Source: Leucaena leucocephala
Taxonomy: Eukaryota; Streptophyta; Magnoliopsida; Fabales; Fabaceae
Direction of reading: 5' to 3'
Length of the DNA: 64,000 nucleotides
NCBI GenBank assembly: GCA_037074615.1
Contig: JAYWLJ010000063.1
Span: 496,001 to 560,000, forward strand
Shown: positions 10,695 through 23,032 of the stretch, one piece after another
Position numbering within the stretch: position 1 is the stretch's first letter
Layout of the letters: each line of letters begins with the position of its first letter
Notes under the pieces: generated by a model
What the model saw: only the letters and a program-made list of their open reading frames with translations
What the model was told of the DNA's origin: nothing
Databases searched by the model: none
Program-made: the position numbers and the translations under genes

Positions 10695-13288
10695 TGTTGA
10701 GTCAATTCAAGTGACTCCGAATTGAAAAGGACCAAACTCCAATGTTCTCGATATGGTATCGTTCAAGTCAAAAAGGAAAAATGCTGGGAAAAAAGAACAG
10801 AATTAGAAGCACTACTTGCTGTTCCGCCTAAGAATCAGAAGTTGTACAAAAACAATATTGGGCGTGTTGGGGAGAAAGTACTGGAGCAAGATCAAACATC
10901 ACAATCCAAATACCCCGAAGTCAGGATTCGGATGATTTTAACTGGATGCTAAATTAGAAATAAATCGATACCTTCCAGATGCAAATAAATATCCAGGAAT
11001 CTTGAAGCGCTCAGAGGTAAAGAGTTAGAAAAATAACAATATCATAAGCTGCAGGCAGTTTAAGCAGAAGAAACGTATTCAAAAATTGAAAATCGCAAGT
11101 ATTACGATACAGAATCAGTTAAGCCATTAGATAGAATTTTTTTCCTTGAAAAAAAATTATGTTACTGGAATACAAAGCAATCAGCAATCAAGATGTTAGA
11201 GAACAGACCCCAATCATGTATGATAATAAAAAGACGTGATACCTTCTCAGGTGAAAAAAATTAATGCTGGGAGTGAGGGAGCTCAATCAAACAGAGTCGG
11301 CCAAAAACGATTGAAAGAACAGGGAGTGATGAGCGAGGGGTGGGAGGTGAGTGATCTACATGAAGGAAGTTAAAGGCCCAACCAAAAAAAGGTTGAAGCT
11401 GTCCAACGAGAACGAAATCGGCAATCGCATTTTCCTATTGGCAGAGAGCAACTCTTGTCAAATAAAAGAAAGAAACCGACAAACGCCAGAAAGTCGGCTT
11501 CTGATAAGTGAAAGAAGAAAGGCACATTGCAATACCGAAAGTACCCCCGAAAAGGTGAAAAAATAGAGAAAAGCAGAAGTTGGTGGAGAAATCTTAATCG
11601 GCTGACCAGTAAACAGGGAATATTACAAGAAAAATGATCGAATTAACTTGACAGGGTGCATTGTGGGAGAATAGAAGCAAGCATTGCAATGCAAGGAATG
11701 AGTTAAAGAAATAATGGAGTGGTCGGTTGGAAATTTTAGAAAACTGTCTAAAGATGTGGAGCCTTTATGGTCGGCGGCTGCATAAAGGAAGCTGGACGGG
11801 AGATGTGATGCAGACAAAGGTATTACTAACCAACCTGTTTAAGGATTCCATTATCATCAACCTCACACTATACAAGAATCTGCCACGGATAATTAATTAA
11901 TTGAATGAAGAGAAGGAGTAGGTAGGGAGGTATTGTATGGAATGAAAGGGTCAAACTCAAAGGGCAACAGATAAGAGGATGAGCGTGGCGGCGCGTGTGA
12001 AGACGGAGGAATCACCTCCTGTGATCGGTTTCAACTTTCAATGCCATGTTATCAGCAACTCCTTGATGGAGTACAGAGTATCCAAAAAACAAAAAGAAGA
12101 GGGAGTGAGTGTTTGAAATTGAAGCCACCCCTTTCTTTTTTGCAACTTTAATGGGCGTGGGCAGTTGGTTCCATGTGAGCATGGATGATTGAAGGTTTGT
12201 GCATTGTAATCATATCATCATAATGCACTCTTTTTGGTAGTCTCTGTTTCTTTAACATCTCTGCTTTTTGTTCCCTTCCTTTATCCAGCAACAAGCTGCA
12301 TGAAACTTTCCCTTTTCTTTTCTTTCTTTCTTTAATATATTTTGCAGTTAATTTTCTGGGGGATAATTTACGGCAATATTTGCCACAGAAGTTTGTGATG
12401 TTAGACTTGCTGATGTTCCAAGTTCCAACCGCCACGATCTGCTACTCATGTTCAACACTTGATTAAATGCCTCCCTACAATCCTACTATAGATTTTACCC
12501 ATTTAATTGTATTGTAAAACTATCCTGTGACAAGATGTAGCCGTTAAAATGACCCTATTCTTTGACCCGTTAAATTCCAAACAAAAAGAAAAAGAGTCCA
12601 TTGATTGCATCTTCCCCAGGAGCCTCCGCAGTGGGGCTGATGGAAGGTGTGATGGGCCTCGGAAGACAAAGATTGAGCTCTTTTACGGCCATAGATTGTG
12701 CTCCGTTTCTATTTAATGTTTTTTCTTTTGGGTTTTCTTCTTTTTAATTAGTAATATAATTTTATATTGAGATTTCTTTGATAGTTTTGGAAACAATTTT
12801 GAAAATTAAAACCTTGTTTTTTATAATAATTAAAACATTGTTATAAATCAATTATGTCAGTAAATTTGAATTGTTTGACAAAAAACTTAATCATCACATT
12901 TGATAATTATTTATTGTTGGGGTTTAATCACTTAAATAAACTAAATCAATATCAATATAAAATATAAAATCTACAAAAATCCACATTATCTTTATCATGC
13001 AATAATTCTCACGCTTTGCTCAATTTTAATGTTTGTTCTTTCAAAATTTTCTCACACATTTTGTTGGGCCTTTTTGGTAGTCAGTATGTGTCCAAATGGT
13101 TATAAAAAAACTCCAAATATTTATGCAAGATCTGAAGGTAATGCTAAAAAAAAAACGGGTAAAAATATAAGATATAAAACTATTTAAAGTGTGTTCAATC
13201 TTTAGGGAGTATCATTTTATTGTGGTTCCAGTCGTGACGTTTAGGGAGACATCCTAACTCCTAGGTGCTTAGGTTTACACCTGAGGAG

Positions 13289-13405
13289 AATAGACGGCAC
13301 GCTCTGCCTGATATTAGCATCGCCTAAGAGAAAATGAGACTTCGCCATACCCTTAGATAGTGAGTGAGTTCAACCCCTTTCTAAAAATTCAACAAAACAA
13401 AAAGA
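13289..13405. repeat. Dispersed repeat, copy 1 (second copy at 27043-27160)
   Basis: Both copies share the order AATAGAcGGC, CTaATATT, TTCGC, TTAG, gTGAGTcCAACCC and an A-rich tail, with roughly two-thirds identity by eye. The A-rich end is compatible with an old SINE or retroposon tail. No clear pol III boxes were found, so the class is open. Confidence 0.4.
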
Positions 13406-13449
13406 TCTAAATGTAATGCTTTTAATATAAAAGTTAATTGGGGAGTTGA

Positions 13450-13660
13450 TTATAGTTATAAATATAAAATATATTTTTTATGTTTATCTATTTTTCTTAA
13501 ATTATCTATATTGATACTCTCTCGACAATAATCAAGTAGAAAAGGGGGAGAGAATTAAAGAAAATAATTATGATATTTTAGAAAAAATATATTATAATAA
13601 CTAATTTTTATAATATAATTAAATTAATTAAATATGTCTTATATTGAAAATTTGAGGAGT
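13450..13660. repeat. Dispersed AT-rich repeat, copy 1 (second copy at 44577-44765)
   Basis: The two copies share TATAAATATAAgATATATTTT, then TATTGATACTCT, then a G-rich GGGGGAGAG string and AATTAAATTAATTAAAT. The internal G-rich purine string resembles the polypurine tract next to a copia LTR, but no TG..CA borders were found. Confidence 0.4.
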
Positions 13661-13736
13661 ATTAGAAAAAGTGGGTATGAATTTGAAAAAAAATATATAC
13701 CTATTCTAAATTTGTACAATTTTTAAACATGAAAAG

Positions 13737-13763
<27 letters not shown>
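13737..13763. repeat. (AT)13 microsatellite
   Basis: A perfect AT dinucleotide run of about 27 bases in AT-rich intergenic DNA. Confidence 0.9.
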
Positions 13764-13768
<5 letters not shown>

Positions 13769-14225
13769 TTGTTCAACAAAGATGTCTATAATTAAAATTA
13801 GATTTAGGTCACAATATTCTTAAAACTGTAAATCACACTATTTTTTTTTCAAATTCAACGTCATATGCAAAAAAAAAAATATATAATATGAAAATCATAA
13901 AAAAATGAATCATTAACAAGTTATGAATATGAGATGGTTTATATATATATAGTGACGAATGGATATAGGTATTGATTTTTAATGTTGATATAAATTTTAA
14001 TTTAAACAACAGAACCACACGTGAGGCTAGTTGTAAAGTAAACATGATAATTAACTGGAGAGTTAGGAAGGTGATAGGTGTTTCCTCTAAAGCCTAGAGT
14101 CGCGTTTGGGTTAGAGGGGGAAAAAACTGGAAATAGGGCAAAACAGTAATTACCCAAAACCGGAAAAAGAAGAGGCCGATCTCCTTTGACCTAAATACCC
14201 TCTTTTTCTTCTCAGCCCCAATTCT

Positions 14226-15498
14226 GTGTGGCGGTATTTTCATTGTCAACCCTCACAGTCGCTCCCTCTTCTGCCCCTCTATTTCCCAATCTTCCTCTCC
14301 TCTCCTTACCCTTCTTCCCCTAATTCCGATTTTCTCCAATTCCCCGCCAATTTTCCGCAACCTCTTTTCAAATTCTCCTCCTTGTTCTGCCTCCTTCCCC
14401 TCCGATCACAAAATCCTTGCCCTTTGTTCGATTTACATCTAAATGCTTCGACCCTTTGGTTTTGCAAGTTCCGAGCATTACCCAGTTCCCGTCTTTATAT
14501 TTCAGATCCTAACACCCTTCAAGTTGAGTTTTTTCAGGTAATTTCCCTGAGATTCTTTTTTGGAAAAATTATTATCTTGTTATTATGAATCTTATGCTTT
14601 TGCATACTCTACATAATCACTTCAATTCGGCTTTGATTGGAGTTTTTTTCATGAAAGATTGTTCTTTTTGTTAGTTTCTTTATCATTAGTAGGGCTGTAC
14701 GTGCAGGTTGGGTGGGTTCCGATTCCAGGTTACTTCCTGACTTGGTTGAAGTGGGGTTTTTTGTGGGTTGGGCTACAATTTGTTGCATTCTGAAACTTGA
14801 GGGAAGTGGTGTTTTCGTTTTCTCTTATGACTTCTGTATTGTCTCACTTGTGTTTTTTAGAGCTCAAGTTAAGCACAGTGCATACTTTTGGATTTTAAAG
14901 GTGATTTTGATTTCTCGTCCCTGTTATTTCTTCCCTTCAAACAAAAGCCGACAATTTAAGAATGTAGTCTCGGAATTTGTTCTTGCACCTTGGATTTCTT
15001 TTTTCTCATGGTCATAAATTAATGGTAATCCAAGTGGAATGCTGGAGGATATTGGTTCTACATTACATTGAACTATGCATATGTAATCAACAGAACACTG
15101 CACATGCAATTTGAAGTAGGTCTGATTGTCCTAGATTTCAATATGCATGTCTGACATGCTCTAGTCGTACAAAACCATCACCGTATATTAATATTGGATC
15201 TTTTTCTGTAATTAATGAAGGATGGGAAATGAAAAACTGCAGAGAAATAGGTATCTTGTTTGGCTTTTTTTCCTTTCAAGGGCTATTGATGTTGCCTTTG
15301 TTTTTGTTTCCTGTTTAACTTCATTGGGACCTGTACTGTGTATGACAAACGTTGAGCAGAACAAAGTGTCAATGTCATTTTGTTTACTTAACTAATGAAT
15401 TTTAGGGGTCCTTGCAGCAGGTGTTCCAAGCACTAAGCAGGTTTCTTACTAGCTAACTCAGCGGAAGTCGCTGTTGGCATATCCATTTGATATCTTCA
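14226..15498 (+). other. 5' leader of MUSTANG with an untranslated exon and a leader intron of about 880 bp
   Basis: A pyrimidine-rich untranslated exon (about 14226-14537) ends TTTTTCAG|GTAATT. The likely acceptor is TTGCAG at 15417 or CAG at 15420, giving a leader intron of about 880 bp just before the ATG at 15499. Open frames in it (14226-14588, 14712-15017) have no domain similarity. Large 5'UTR introns are common in plant housekeeping genes and can enhance expression. Confidence 0.55.
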
Positions 15499-17706
15499 AT
15501 GGCTAACCATGATTTGATACTTGGTCAAAGTCACAATTTAGCCCTTGGTCATGATCAGCAACTGGTGATGAGCCATAATCATAATTTGGACCTCAGCCAA
15601 ACCCATGATTTGGGTCTGGGACAAGCCCATGATCATGAGCTTGGTTTGGGACATCCCCATGACCATGAATTGGGTTTGGGACAGGACCATGATCAAGAAG
15701 GTGGTGATGATCACAATTATGGGCATGAGAATGAGTTGTCCATGGATCGAAAGCTTGAGCATGATGACCATGAGCTAGCACTATCTGAGAACAATGAGTT
15801 GACTGTTTCAGAGAACCAAGATCTTGATGAAAATCTGGACCTCGCTATTGTCCAACATCCAGAAATGGGGATTGATTCTACCCAAGATATGGGAGTTCAG
15901 CAGAACCAACTAGTAGTTGTTACAACCCCACCTGTAATTCAGGCTCGTACAGTTGCTGTAAGTCCTAACTATGAATTATCAGTGGGGCAAGAATTTCCTG
16001 ACGTCAAGAGTTGCCGGAGGGCATTGAGGGATACAGCTATTGGTCTTCACTTCGAGATGCAGACTATAAAATCTGACAAGACACGCTTCACTGCTAAATG
16101 TGCAAGTGAAGGATGTCCCTGGCGCATTCATGCAGCAAAGCTCCCGGGAGTTCCAACTTTTACTATCAGGACAATTCATGAGAGTCATACATGTGGAGGG
16201 ATTCATCATCTTGGTCATCAGCAAGCCTCTGTTCAATGGGTTGCCAACTCTGTGGAGCAAAGGCTGAGAGAGAACCCTAATTGCAAGCCAAAGGAGATAC
16301 TGGAAGAGATTCACCGGGTTCATGGTATCACTTTATCATACAAGCAAGCATGGAGAGGCAAGGAGCGCATCATGGCTGCCATGCGCGGATCATTTGAAGA
16401 GGGATACCGCTTGCTTCCACAATACTGTGAACAGTTGAAACGAACAAACCCGGGTAGTATAGCATCTGTTTATGGAAACCCAACCGATAACTGCTTTCAA
16501 CGCCTCTTCATATCCTTTCAAGCATCTATATATGGTTTTCTAAATGCTTGTAGACCACTCTTGGGGCTTGATAGAACATATTTAAAGAGCAAGTATCTTG
16601 GTACTTTACTTCTTGCGACAGGTTTTGATGGGGATGGGGCTCTGTTTCCTCTGGCATTTGGTGTTGTTGATGAGGAGAATGATGATAACTGGATGTGGTT
16701 TCTGTCTGAACTTCATAACCTGCTCGAGATTAACACAGAAAACATGCCGAGGCTTACGATCCTGTCCGACAGGCAGAAAGGAATTGTGGACGGAGTGGAA
16801 GCAAATTTTCCTACAGCTTTCCATGGTTTTTGCATGCGTCACTTGAGCGACAGCTTCCGCAAGGAGTTTAATAACACCATGCTGGTTAATCTTCTATGGG
16901 AAGCAGCTCATGCTCTTACTGTCATTGAATTTGAAGCAAAAGTTTTAGAGATTGAAGAGATATCACAGGATGCCGCGTATTGGATTCGAAGAATTCCTCC
17001 TCGTTTATGGGCTACGGCTTATTTTGAAGGGCAGAGGTTTGGTCACTTGACCGCAAACATAGTGGAGTCTTTAAATAATTGGATATTGGAAGCGTCTGGG
17101 CTTCCCATAATTCAAATGATGGAATGCATCAGAAGGCAGCTCATGACTTGGTTTAACGAGCGCCGAGAGACGAGCATGCAGTGGACATCCATCCTCGTCC
17201 CTTCTGCCGAGAGACGAGTCGCGGAGGCACTGGAGCGAGCACGCACTTATCAGGTGCTTCGTGCTAATGAAGCAGAATTCGAAGTGATATCGCATGAAGG
17301 CACCAACATCGTGGATATTCGGAACCGCTGCTGTCTCTGTCGTGGGTGGCAGCTCTATGGGCTGCCATGCGCACATGCTGTGGCGGCGCTTCTGTCCTGC
17401 AGACAGAATGTGCACAGATTCACCGAGAGCTGTTTCACCGTGGCAACTTACAGGAAGACCTACTCACAGACCATACATCCAATTCCCGATAAATCACTGT
17501 GGAAAGAGTTGTCAGACGCGGATCCCAATGCGAGCCAGGCGGGGGGCGAAATGATCATAAACCCGCCGAAATCACTTCGGCCATTGGGACGACCGAGGAA
17601 GAAGCGAGTTAGGGCAGAGGACCGTGGACGGGTAAAGAGGGTGGTGCATTGTAGTCGTTGCAATCAAACTGGTCACTTCAGAACCACGTGTGCGGCTCCC
17701 AACTAA
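15499..17706 (+). CDS. MUG1: MUSTANG (MUG), domesticated Mutator-like transposase, 735 aa, intronless CDS
   Basis: Begins MANHDLILGQSHNLALGH, the conserved MUG-A start; the upstream in-frame TTG is not used. Residues 1-145 are a low-complexity His/Asp/Leu/Gln region built from about 10-12-residue units around HDHELGLG. A MuDR-type Zn/DNA-binding domain follows at about 160-235 (CASEGCPWRIHA, HTC). The MULE transposase core has candidate DDE residues D358 (LDRTYLK), D424 (SDRQKG) and E523 (NIVESLN). A SWIM finger lies near 611-627 (CCLC..C.H), an AT-hook-like GRPRKK at about 697, and a C-terminal CCHC knuckle at 718-731. MUG genes are exapted transposases without terminal inverted repeats that affect growth and flowering. 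No TIR or target duplication was noticed around this gene. It is convergent with FLK, as I recall for Arabidopsis. Confidence 0.95.
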   Translation: MANHDLILGQSHNLALGHDQQLVMSHNHNLDLSQTHDLGLGQAHDHELGLGHPHDHELGLGQDHDQEGGDDHNYGHENELSMDRKLEHDDHELALSENNELTVSENQDLDENLDLAIVQHPEMGIDSTQDMGVQQNQLVVVTTPPVIQARTVAVSPNYELSVGQEFPDVKSCRRALRDTAIGLHFEMQTIKSDKTRFTAKCASEGCPWRIHAAKLPGVPTFTIRTIHESHTCGGIHHLGHQQASVQWVANSVEQRLRENPNCKPKEILEEIHRVHGITLSYKQAWRGKERIMAAMRGSFEEGYRLLPQYCEQLKRTNPGSIASVYGNPTDNCFQRLFISFQASIYGFLNACRPLLGLDRTYLKSKYLGTLLLATGFDGDGALFPLAFGVVDEENDDNWMWFLSELHNLLEINTENMPRLTILSDRQKGIVDGVEANFPTAFHGFCMRHLSDSFRKEFNNTMLVNLLWEAAHALTVIEFEAKVLEIEEISQDAAYWIRRIPPRLWATAYFEGQRFGHLTANIVESLNNWILEASGLPIIQMMECIRRQLMTWFNERRETSMQWTSILVPSAERRVAEALERARTYQVLRANEAEFEVISHEGTNIVDIRNRCCLCRGWQLYGLPCAHAVAALLSCRQNVHRFTESCFTVATYRKTYSQTIHPIPDKSLWKELSDADPNASQAGGEMIINPPKSLRPLGRPRKKRVRAEDRGRVKRVVHCSRCNQTGHFRTTCAAPN

Positions 17707-18449
17707 CGATGCGGCTCTACCCAAACCCAAGTGAAGGGATGACTCTCTTCTAATTACTATTATTTATTTCGCCTTTTGATAGCTAGGACTGTCCATCAAT
17801 TAAATGTGAATGAATTTGAGGTAGCTGCTTTCATGTGAATAATAGTATACTCTCAAATCATTGGTGACGCATTTATGTCGGGGCTTTTTATTCCTCCTTC
17901 ATTCCTTATTCTTTGCTCCAGATTCCTTATTTATTCCAGGATGTTGTCTGATCACGTGGGCATCCATTCTTCTGGTTCAGGCTGAACACAGGGGGTCATT
18001 TTTTTTTTCTGTTACTCATGCAGTTCATCAAAATTTTATCCTAATTATATTTAGATCAAATCCGCGTCGTGCATCTAACTATAGTAGTTAAATTTTTCAA
18101 CGGAAATTTTATAAATATATCAAAACTAAAATTCGAGATCTTACTTAAACGATACCGAGTTGTTTATTATTCGGACTAACTCCTGTCAGTAACACGGGTC
18201 ATTTAATCACACCAATTTTGAACCATTTACTCTTCATAAACAACAATTCTGATCCGTTGCCCCCCAAATACTTTTAAATGCTGACAAAAAGATTATAAAA
18301 TAATGATATTTTTATTTTTGAAAATTAAATTCAATACCTTAGCTTATGAGAAAGTTAGATCAACAAAGGTTCAATTTTGTAAATATAATAATAATAATAA
18401 TAATAATTGAAAGAATACATCAAATGGCATTTCGATCGTAGCGGCCAGC
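17707..18449. other. 3' flanks of convergent MUSTANG and FLK genes
   Basis: 743 bases between two stop codons facing each other. It should hold both 3'UTRs. An (ATA)n microsatellite lies at 18385-18407 near the FLK side. No gene recognised. Confidence 0.6.
18385..18407. repeat. (ATA)n microsatellite, about 8 units
   Basis: A perfect trinucleotide run downstream of FLK, probably within or just past its 3'UTR. Confidence 0.85.
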
Positions 18450-21400
18450 TTAGAACCCATAGTTTGCGCCATACACTGAGCCATAGCCTCCGGCATGTCC
18501 TGGGCTAGATGGTGGAGATGTATAGACAGAAGCATGAGCCGAAGCCGGAGGAGCAGCGGGGTAAGAATTGAAAGCTTGTTCGGCACCAGATCCGCCCCCC
18601 TGTGGCTGCGATGGGGCGGCTTCAGCCATAAAGTTCTGCACAACAAAAATCAGAATTACATGCTAGCTAATCATGCCATACAAAACAGTCCAGACACGTT
18701 TTCCTGGGATGAACGGAAAATGTACATGTTTTTGGCACGTAATTTAAATTGTTTCAAATTTTTCCTCGCACCAAACTCAAGACGAAGTTCGTGTTTTATC
18801 AAGGAAAATATGAATATATGCATCTTGGAGCAAAAAGGATTTGTTAGGTTCTCGACTAAACACTGCCAAAGGCTTTTACGAGATATGAAGAAGGACAAAC
18901 ATCAAGGATAGAAATATAGAATCAAGATTACCTGTACCAATTGCTGAGCAGTTTGGACTTGAGAAGCCGTTCCACTGATTTCAACAGTCATCTCCCCAGG
19001 AACACCCCTCGTTTCTTGTATAGTAACAGTAGCCCCGCTAATTCGTCGGATGTAGCTTATGCTTGCCCCAGCAGTCCCAATAACAGCATCAGCATAAGAC
19101 AGAGGAATTTGCATTTGCTGGGTGATCTGACAAAACAATCAGTCAAGCAATTTATTGCTGAGGGCATAATCAAAATTCTCTAACCTTGAGTATCAGCACA
19201 AAGTCACAAACTACAGAGTAATCAAGGACTGTATCCATAATTTGCATTTGAAAACAAGTTTTCCTAGTTAATTTATTACAACGGCCCTGTCTCACATTAC
19301 CTCACATAATAAACCTTGAGATAAAAATATATAAGCTAAGCTTTCAAAGTGTTAGTGAGGATAATCCCACTTACTTTTTCCTCAACATTTTAAAGTGAGA
19401 ACAGGAAATACTTGGGAATTTACATTTGATATAACTTCATGAATAGCCAACTAGGTTCTTCACACTAACAACGAAAACCCAAAAGAAAAAAAAAGTACCT
19501 GTGTGACCATGGAAGGTGCAGATTGGGTGTTTAAAGATGCACGGACACCTATAGGAGCATCTCTTCCATAGGCAGATATACCATGATGAGACTGGTTGTC
19601 CAATGAAGGCGGAAATTCGGCTAGGGGATAATAATTATCAAGTTGTCCTGGAGGTGGCATGTATTGATGAGCAGGTCCGAAACCAGGACCTCCACTAACA
19701 TTTGGAGGTGGAGCCCATGATTGGTGAGCTGGGAGGTGCTCCACAGGATGAGGTTTTGCCATTTGCATCTGGAAAAAGAATAAAAAAGTATCATTTCTCA
19801 TTTATATTGTTTGAGATAAACCCTTCACAAATTTTAGATTTATTCACACTTACATTCATTTCAAATGTTGGAATTACACTGCGGTCAACAAGAAACTTCC
19901 TCAGATGGGAGGCAATTAGCTCTACTGCTTTAAGCACCCCAGTGGGATCCCCTACTACTTCAACAACCCTATCATCTTGAAGAGAAAACAGAGGCAGGTC
20001 CTCTGTAGAAGAGTACAACCAACCAATGCTTAGCAAAATGCCAAAATCTGGAGACTGTTGAAATTTCCAGTACAATTAATTTATTTTACAAAAAGTTTAG
20101 AAAACTAAAATAAGTAACTGCTGCTCAGGAATAAAAAGACTGAGAGCTGTCCCCAGAATCATATCCCCCATTCTTTAACAGGGATGAAGAATGGATCCAA
20201 ATGCCGCAAATGGATTGTGATTATCAAGACTAGCATGTCAAAGCAAACTCATGGTTGTTTTCCTAACAGCTATAGCAGTGGTAGTGAATGCAATGACACG
20301 TCCAGTGGAAAGAACGAGAGAAGTCAGCAAGATGATTTATAGGGTGACTAACTTGGTTCTGTCTCGGGTATTCCTACCGATGGCAGAGGTTGACAAGAGC
20401 TCTAGTACCAATCTCTCATCCTATGTTCAAAACTAGATTGGCAATTTTTTCTAATAAACACAACCACGAAAGAACATCGAATCAAACAATTCTAGAATAT
20501 GGATAATGCAAAATATATAGCACTTGCCCTAAACAAACAAAATAATCTTAGAAGTAAGCCAAAAGAACCTGTTCCAAGAATCCTAACAATACAATTGGAT
20601 GCTTCTTGGATAGATTTAACTGTTCCTCCTTGTTTCCCAATTAAACTTCCTGCTTGTGATGATGCTACTAGTAGCCTTGTTGAGACCTTCCCACCAACAC
20701 CTAAAGGAGCATGGGAAGAATCAGCGTCTAAACCATCAATAATCCGTTTATGAACTCTCAATAAGCCATCCAAGGCGGGAGGAATAGATGAATCAGGTTC
20801 GTCTCTAGCAGAAACCATTACCTAATCAAGAATAATAAACAGTAATTTCAGACTATTCTTTCAATAATAATTCTCTCCAACATCCATACTTGCCAACGAA
20901 TCACAAATAAAACAATATAGAATAGACAAACAAATATTTCTGTTTTAACCCATATTAACAAGCCAGTCAACGACAGCTCCATTTACCAAATACATTGTAT
21001 TCCACCTACAATGTCCGCAAGGAATTCAACCAATTCTCATGCACTGACAGGTGTTGCAGTTTTTAAAATAAAAAAACGATAATAAAACAACAGATACCAT
21101 CTCAACAGCTCAACACTTCTTAAAGGAGTCGTAACTCCCATTTAACTTTTTTTATCCTTCAATTGTGTTCTAATTAGGACCACCTCTTAATAAAATAAAT
21201 AAACAAAACATTTTAAACACTATTCATAATGGTTTGAAAAATTTGTACAGATCAACTCCAACATTTGATATAATTTATACACAAAAATTAACAATTTTAT
21301 GCATCCAATTTATGATATTATTTTATGTAAGCTTTTAACTAGCATAAGTATCAAATTGAAGAGTATTCGGCAAAAGACAATAACTTCTTCCCCGTATGAA

Positions 21401-23032
21401 CCCTATTATTCTCAATTGAATGCTTACAACACAATATGGTCCAATCATATCCCCACCTTTCACATATTTAATGAAATGAATTATCAACTGCGACCAGCAA
21501 AAAAACAGTTGTAATGCTCGCTAAATTCAAGACCTCAATTAGACATCAATTACCCTCAATATAAATATATATAATCGAAATATAGAACTAATTAAGTAGT
21601 AACCCTTTGCTCTACATGGGCATCATGACATTGCACAATTTGGCCTCCAGCTGGCAGCCAGTAGGAAGGAGGGTGCATCTTACTTGAGAAGTAAATCCTT
21701 ATGCATGTGAAAAGCCAACAGGGCACAATCTACGTAATGCTTTCTCAGCCTGCCCCTAACTCATGCAATCACTCCAGCTACTCCCTAGATTTTCATAAAT
21801 ATCCCTTAGTAATAGCAGTTAACTTCTTTCCCATTTTATTTTCCTTACCTTGAGGAAATGTGTCACCTGCTGTAAGTAATCATTCCAGCAGGACAATAAG
21901 TCATTAAATGACATAACTGAAGGAACATTGACACAGTCTTCTCATTTACATAAAGAAGCTGTCCATATGTTGAAAATAAAACTAAACAATAGAATTTAGT
22001 AGCTTTTAAATCCTTTTATTCGTAATAACATAGACAAATAAAAAACACTAGGATTTATATTTGATGGTTTCACTATCGTGTATAAGTTTCTTTTCATTGC
22101 TTGCAACCTGTGGCAAGGCATCAATCATCCAGGTTGTGAATTTACCAGATCGAATGCAGAGCTTCATGATACTTTGGTACAAAATATCTACATTTTTATA
22201 AACTTTTCAGTACTTTGAAATGGTCAATGCTGATCCCTGCATCTGGATCTTTGGTTCTTCAAGATAGGGATCTTATTGATGATTGAGTTGTTGCCTTAAA
22301 ATTGGTCCACAGAACCTGCACAGATTCATTTTGTTAGAATTAATTCATCTTTTAAGGATTTTTTTCCTATTACTCATCTTTTCAGGATCTTCTTCCTCTT
22401 CTTCATCATGATTTGATCACTGAGCATAAATAAGGTCGTCCTTTAAGTCATGAGTCATCTGTACATGCTTTTTCTTAATTGTTGAATAGTTGAAATATAC
22501 TTCTATTACGGTATAGGGGCCCAGTAAAATACCAGGAATGACTACTAAAGGAAAGACAGCCACCATCTGTCCTCCTCCTTGACATCTTTGTCAGGCACAT
22601 ACAAATACTGGATATTTGCTATTGCCATGAACTATTCCCGATTGTTAGACATATATTTCAATTCATCAACAGAGCCTTATAATAGCAACCGCCCAAAGAA
22701 ATAATAACAAAACCCCACAATCAAAAGTGGAAGTGATTAAAGAAACTTACAGCCCTTTCTGAAGTCCCTGGAGGACCATCAAGGATTTTAATGCGAGCTC
22801 GAGTCTCCTCTACAATTTTTTTGATAAACTCTCCTTTGCGTCCAATTATACCACCAACCTTCTGGGCAGGAACCAACATCCGGAAGACACTCTCCCCAGG
22901 CCATCCTGGCCATTTCTTCTCACCACTTCCAGCAACTGGCTCCTCAACTTGCCCCTCTCTTTGCTCATGCTCTGTATTCTCGGTTGGTTGCTCAGCATCA
23001 GGTTCGCTTAAATATTGATCAACTTCAGCCAT
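18450..23032 (-). CDS. FLK: FLK-type RNA-binding protein with three KH domains, 444 aa, six coding exons
   Basis: Coding exons (minus strand): 22751-23032, 20569-20821, 19854-20002, 19499-19768, 18932-19126 and 18450-18635. All have GT/AG borders and sum to 445 codons. KH1 (about 49-115) carries the GRKG loop, KH2 (about 141-215) GKQG, and KH3 (about 321-390) GTAG. Between KH2 and KH3 is a Pro/Gly/Tyr-rich linker, and the tail is Gly/Tyr/Ser-rich (GGYGSVYGANYGF). The N-terminal acidic segment ends in the family motif EKKWPGWPGE. FLOWERING LOCUS K is a nuclear RNA-binding protein of the autonomous pathway that lowers FLC expression; PEPPER is the close paralogue. I choose FLK because the third KH and linker match it and because of the neighbours MUG and ALBA. 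Intron 1 is unusually long (about 1.9 kb). The ATG at 23032 may be preceded by an untranslated exon. Confidence 0.93.
20822..22750 (-). other. Intron 1 of FLK (about 1.93 kb)
   Basis: The donor is GTAAGT at 22750-22745 and the acceptor TTAG just above 20821; the intron splits KH1. Open frames inside (for example 21299-21514) are AT-rich and unsupported. No transposon borders were recognised. Confidence 0.8.

Larger units (their letters stand above)
10695..14225. other. Intergenic region between two divergently transcribed genes (MyoB and MUSTANG)
   Basis: This stretch contains the 5' leader and promoter of MyoB on the minus strand, possibly with untranslated exons, and the promoter of MUSTANG on the plus strand. 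Open frames such as 12148-12435 (-) are Lys-rich with no family match. AT-rich dispersed repeats lie at 13289-13405 and 13450-13660, and an (AT)13 tract at 13737-13763. No RNA gene was seen. Confidence 0.5.

Noticed and set aside
12148..12435. 95-codon Lys-rich minus-strand frame upstream of MyoB
   Set aside because: No family resemblance and no coding signature; may be untranslated leader or promoter sequence.
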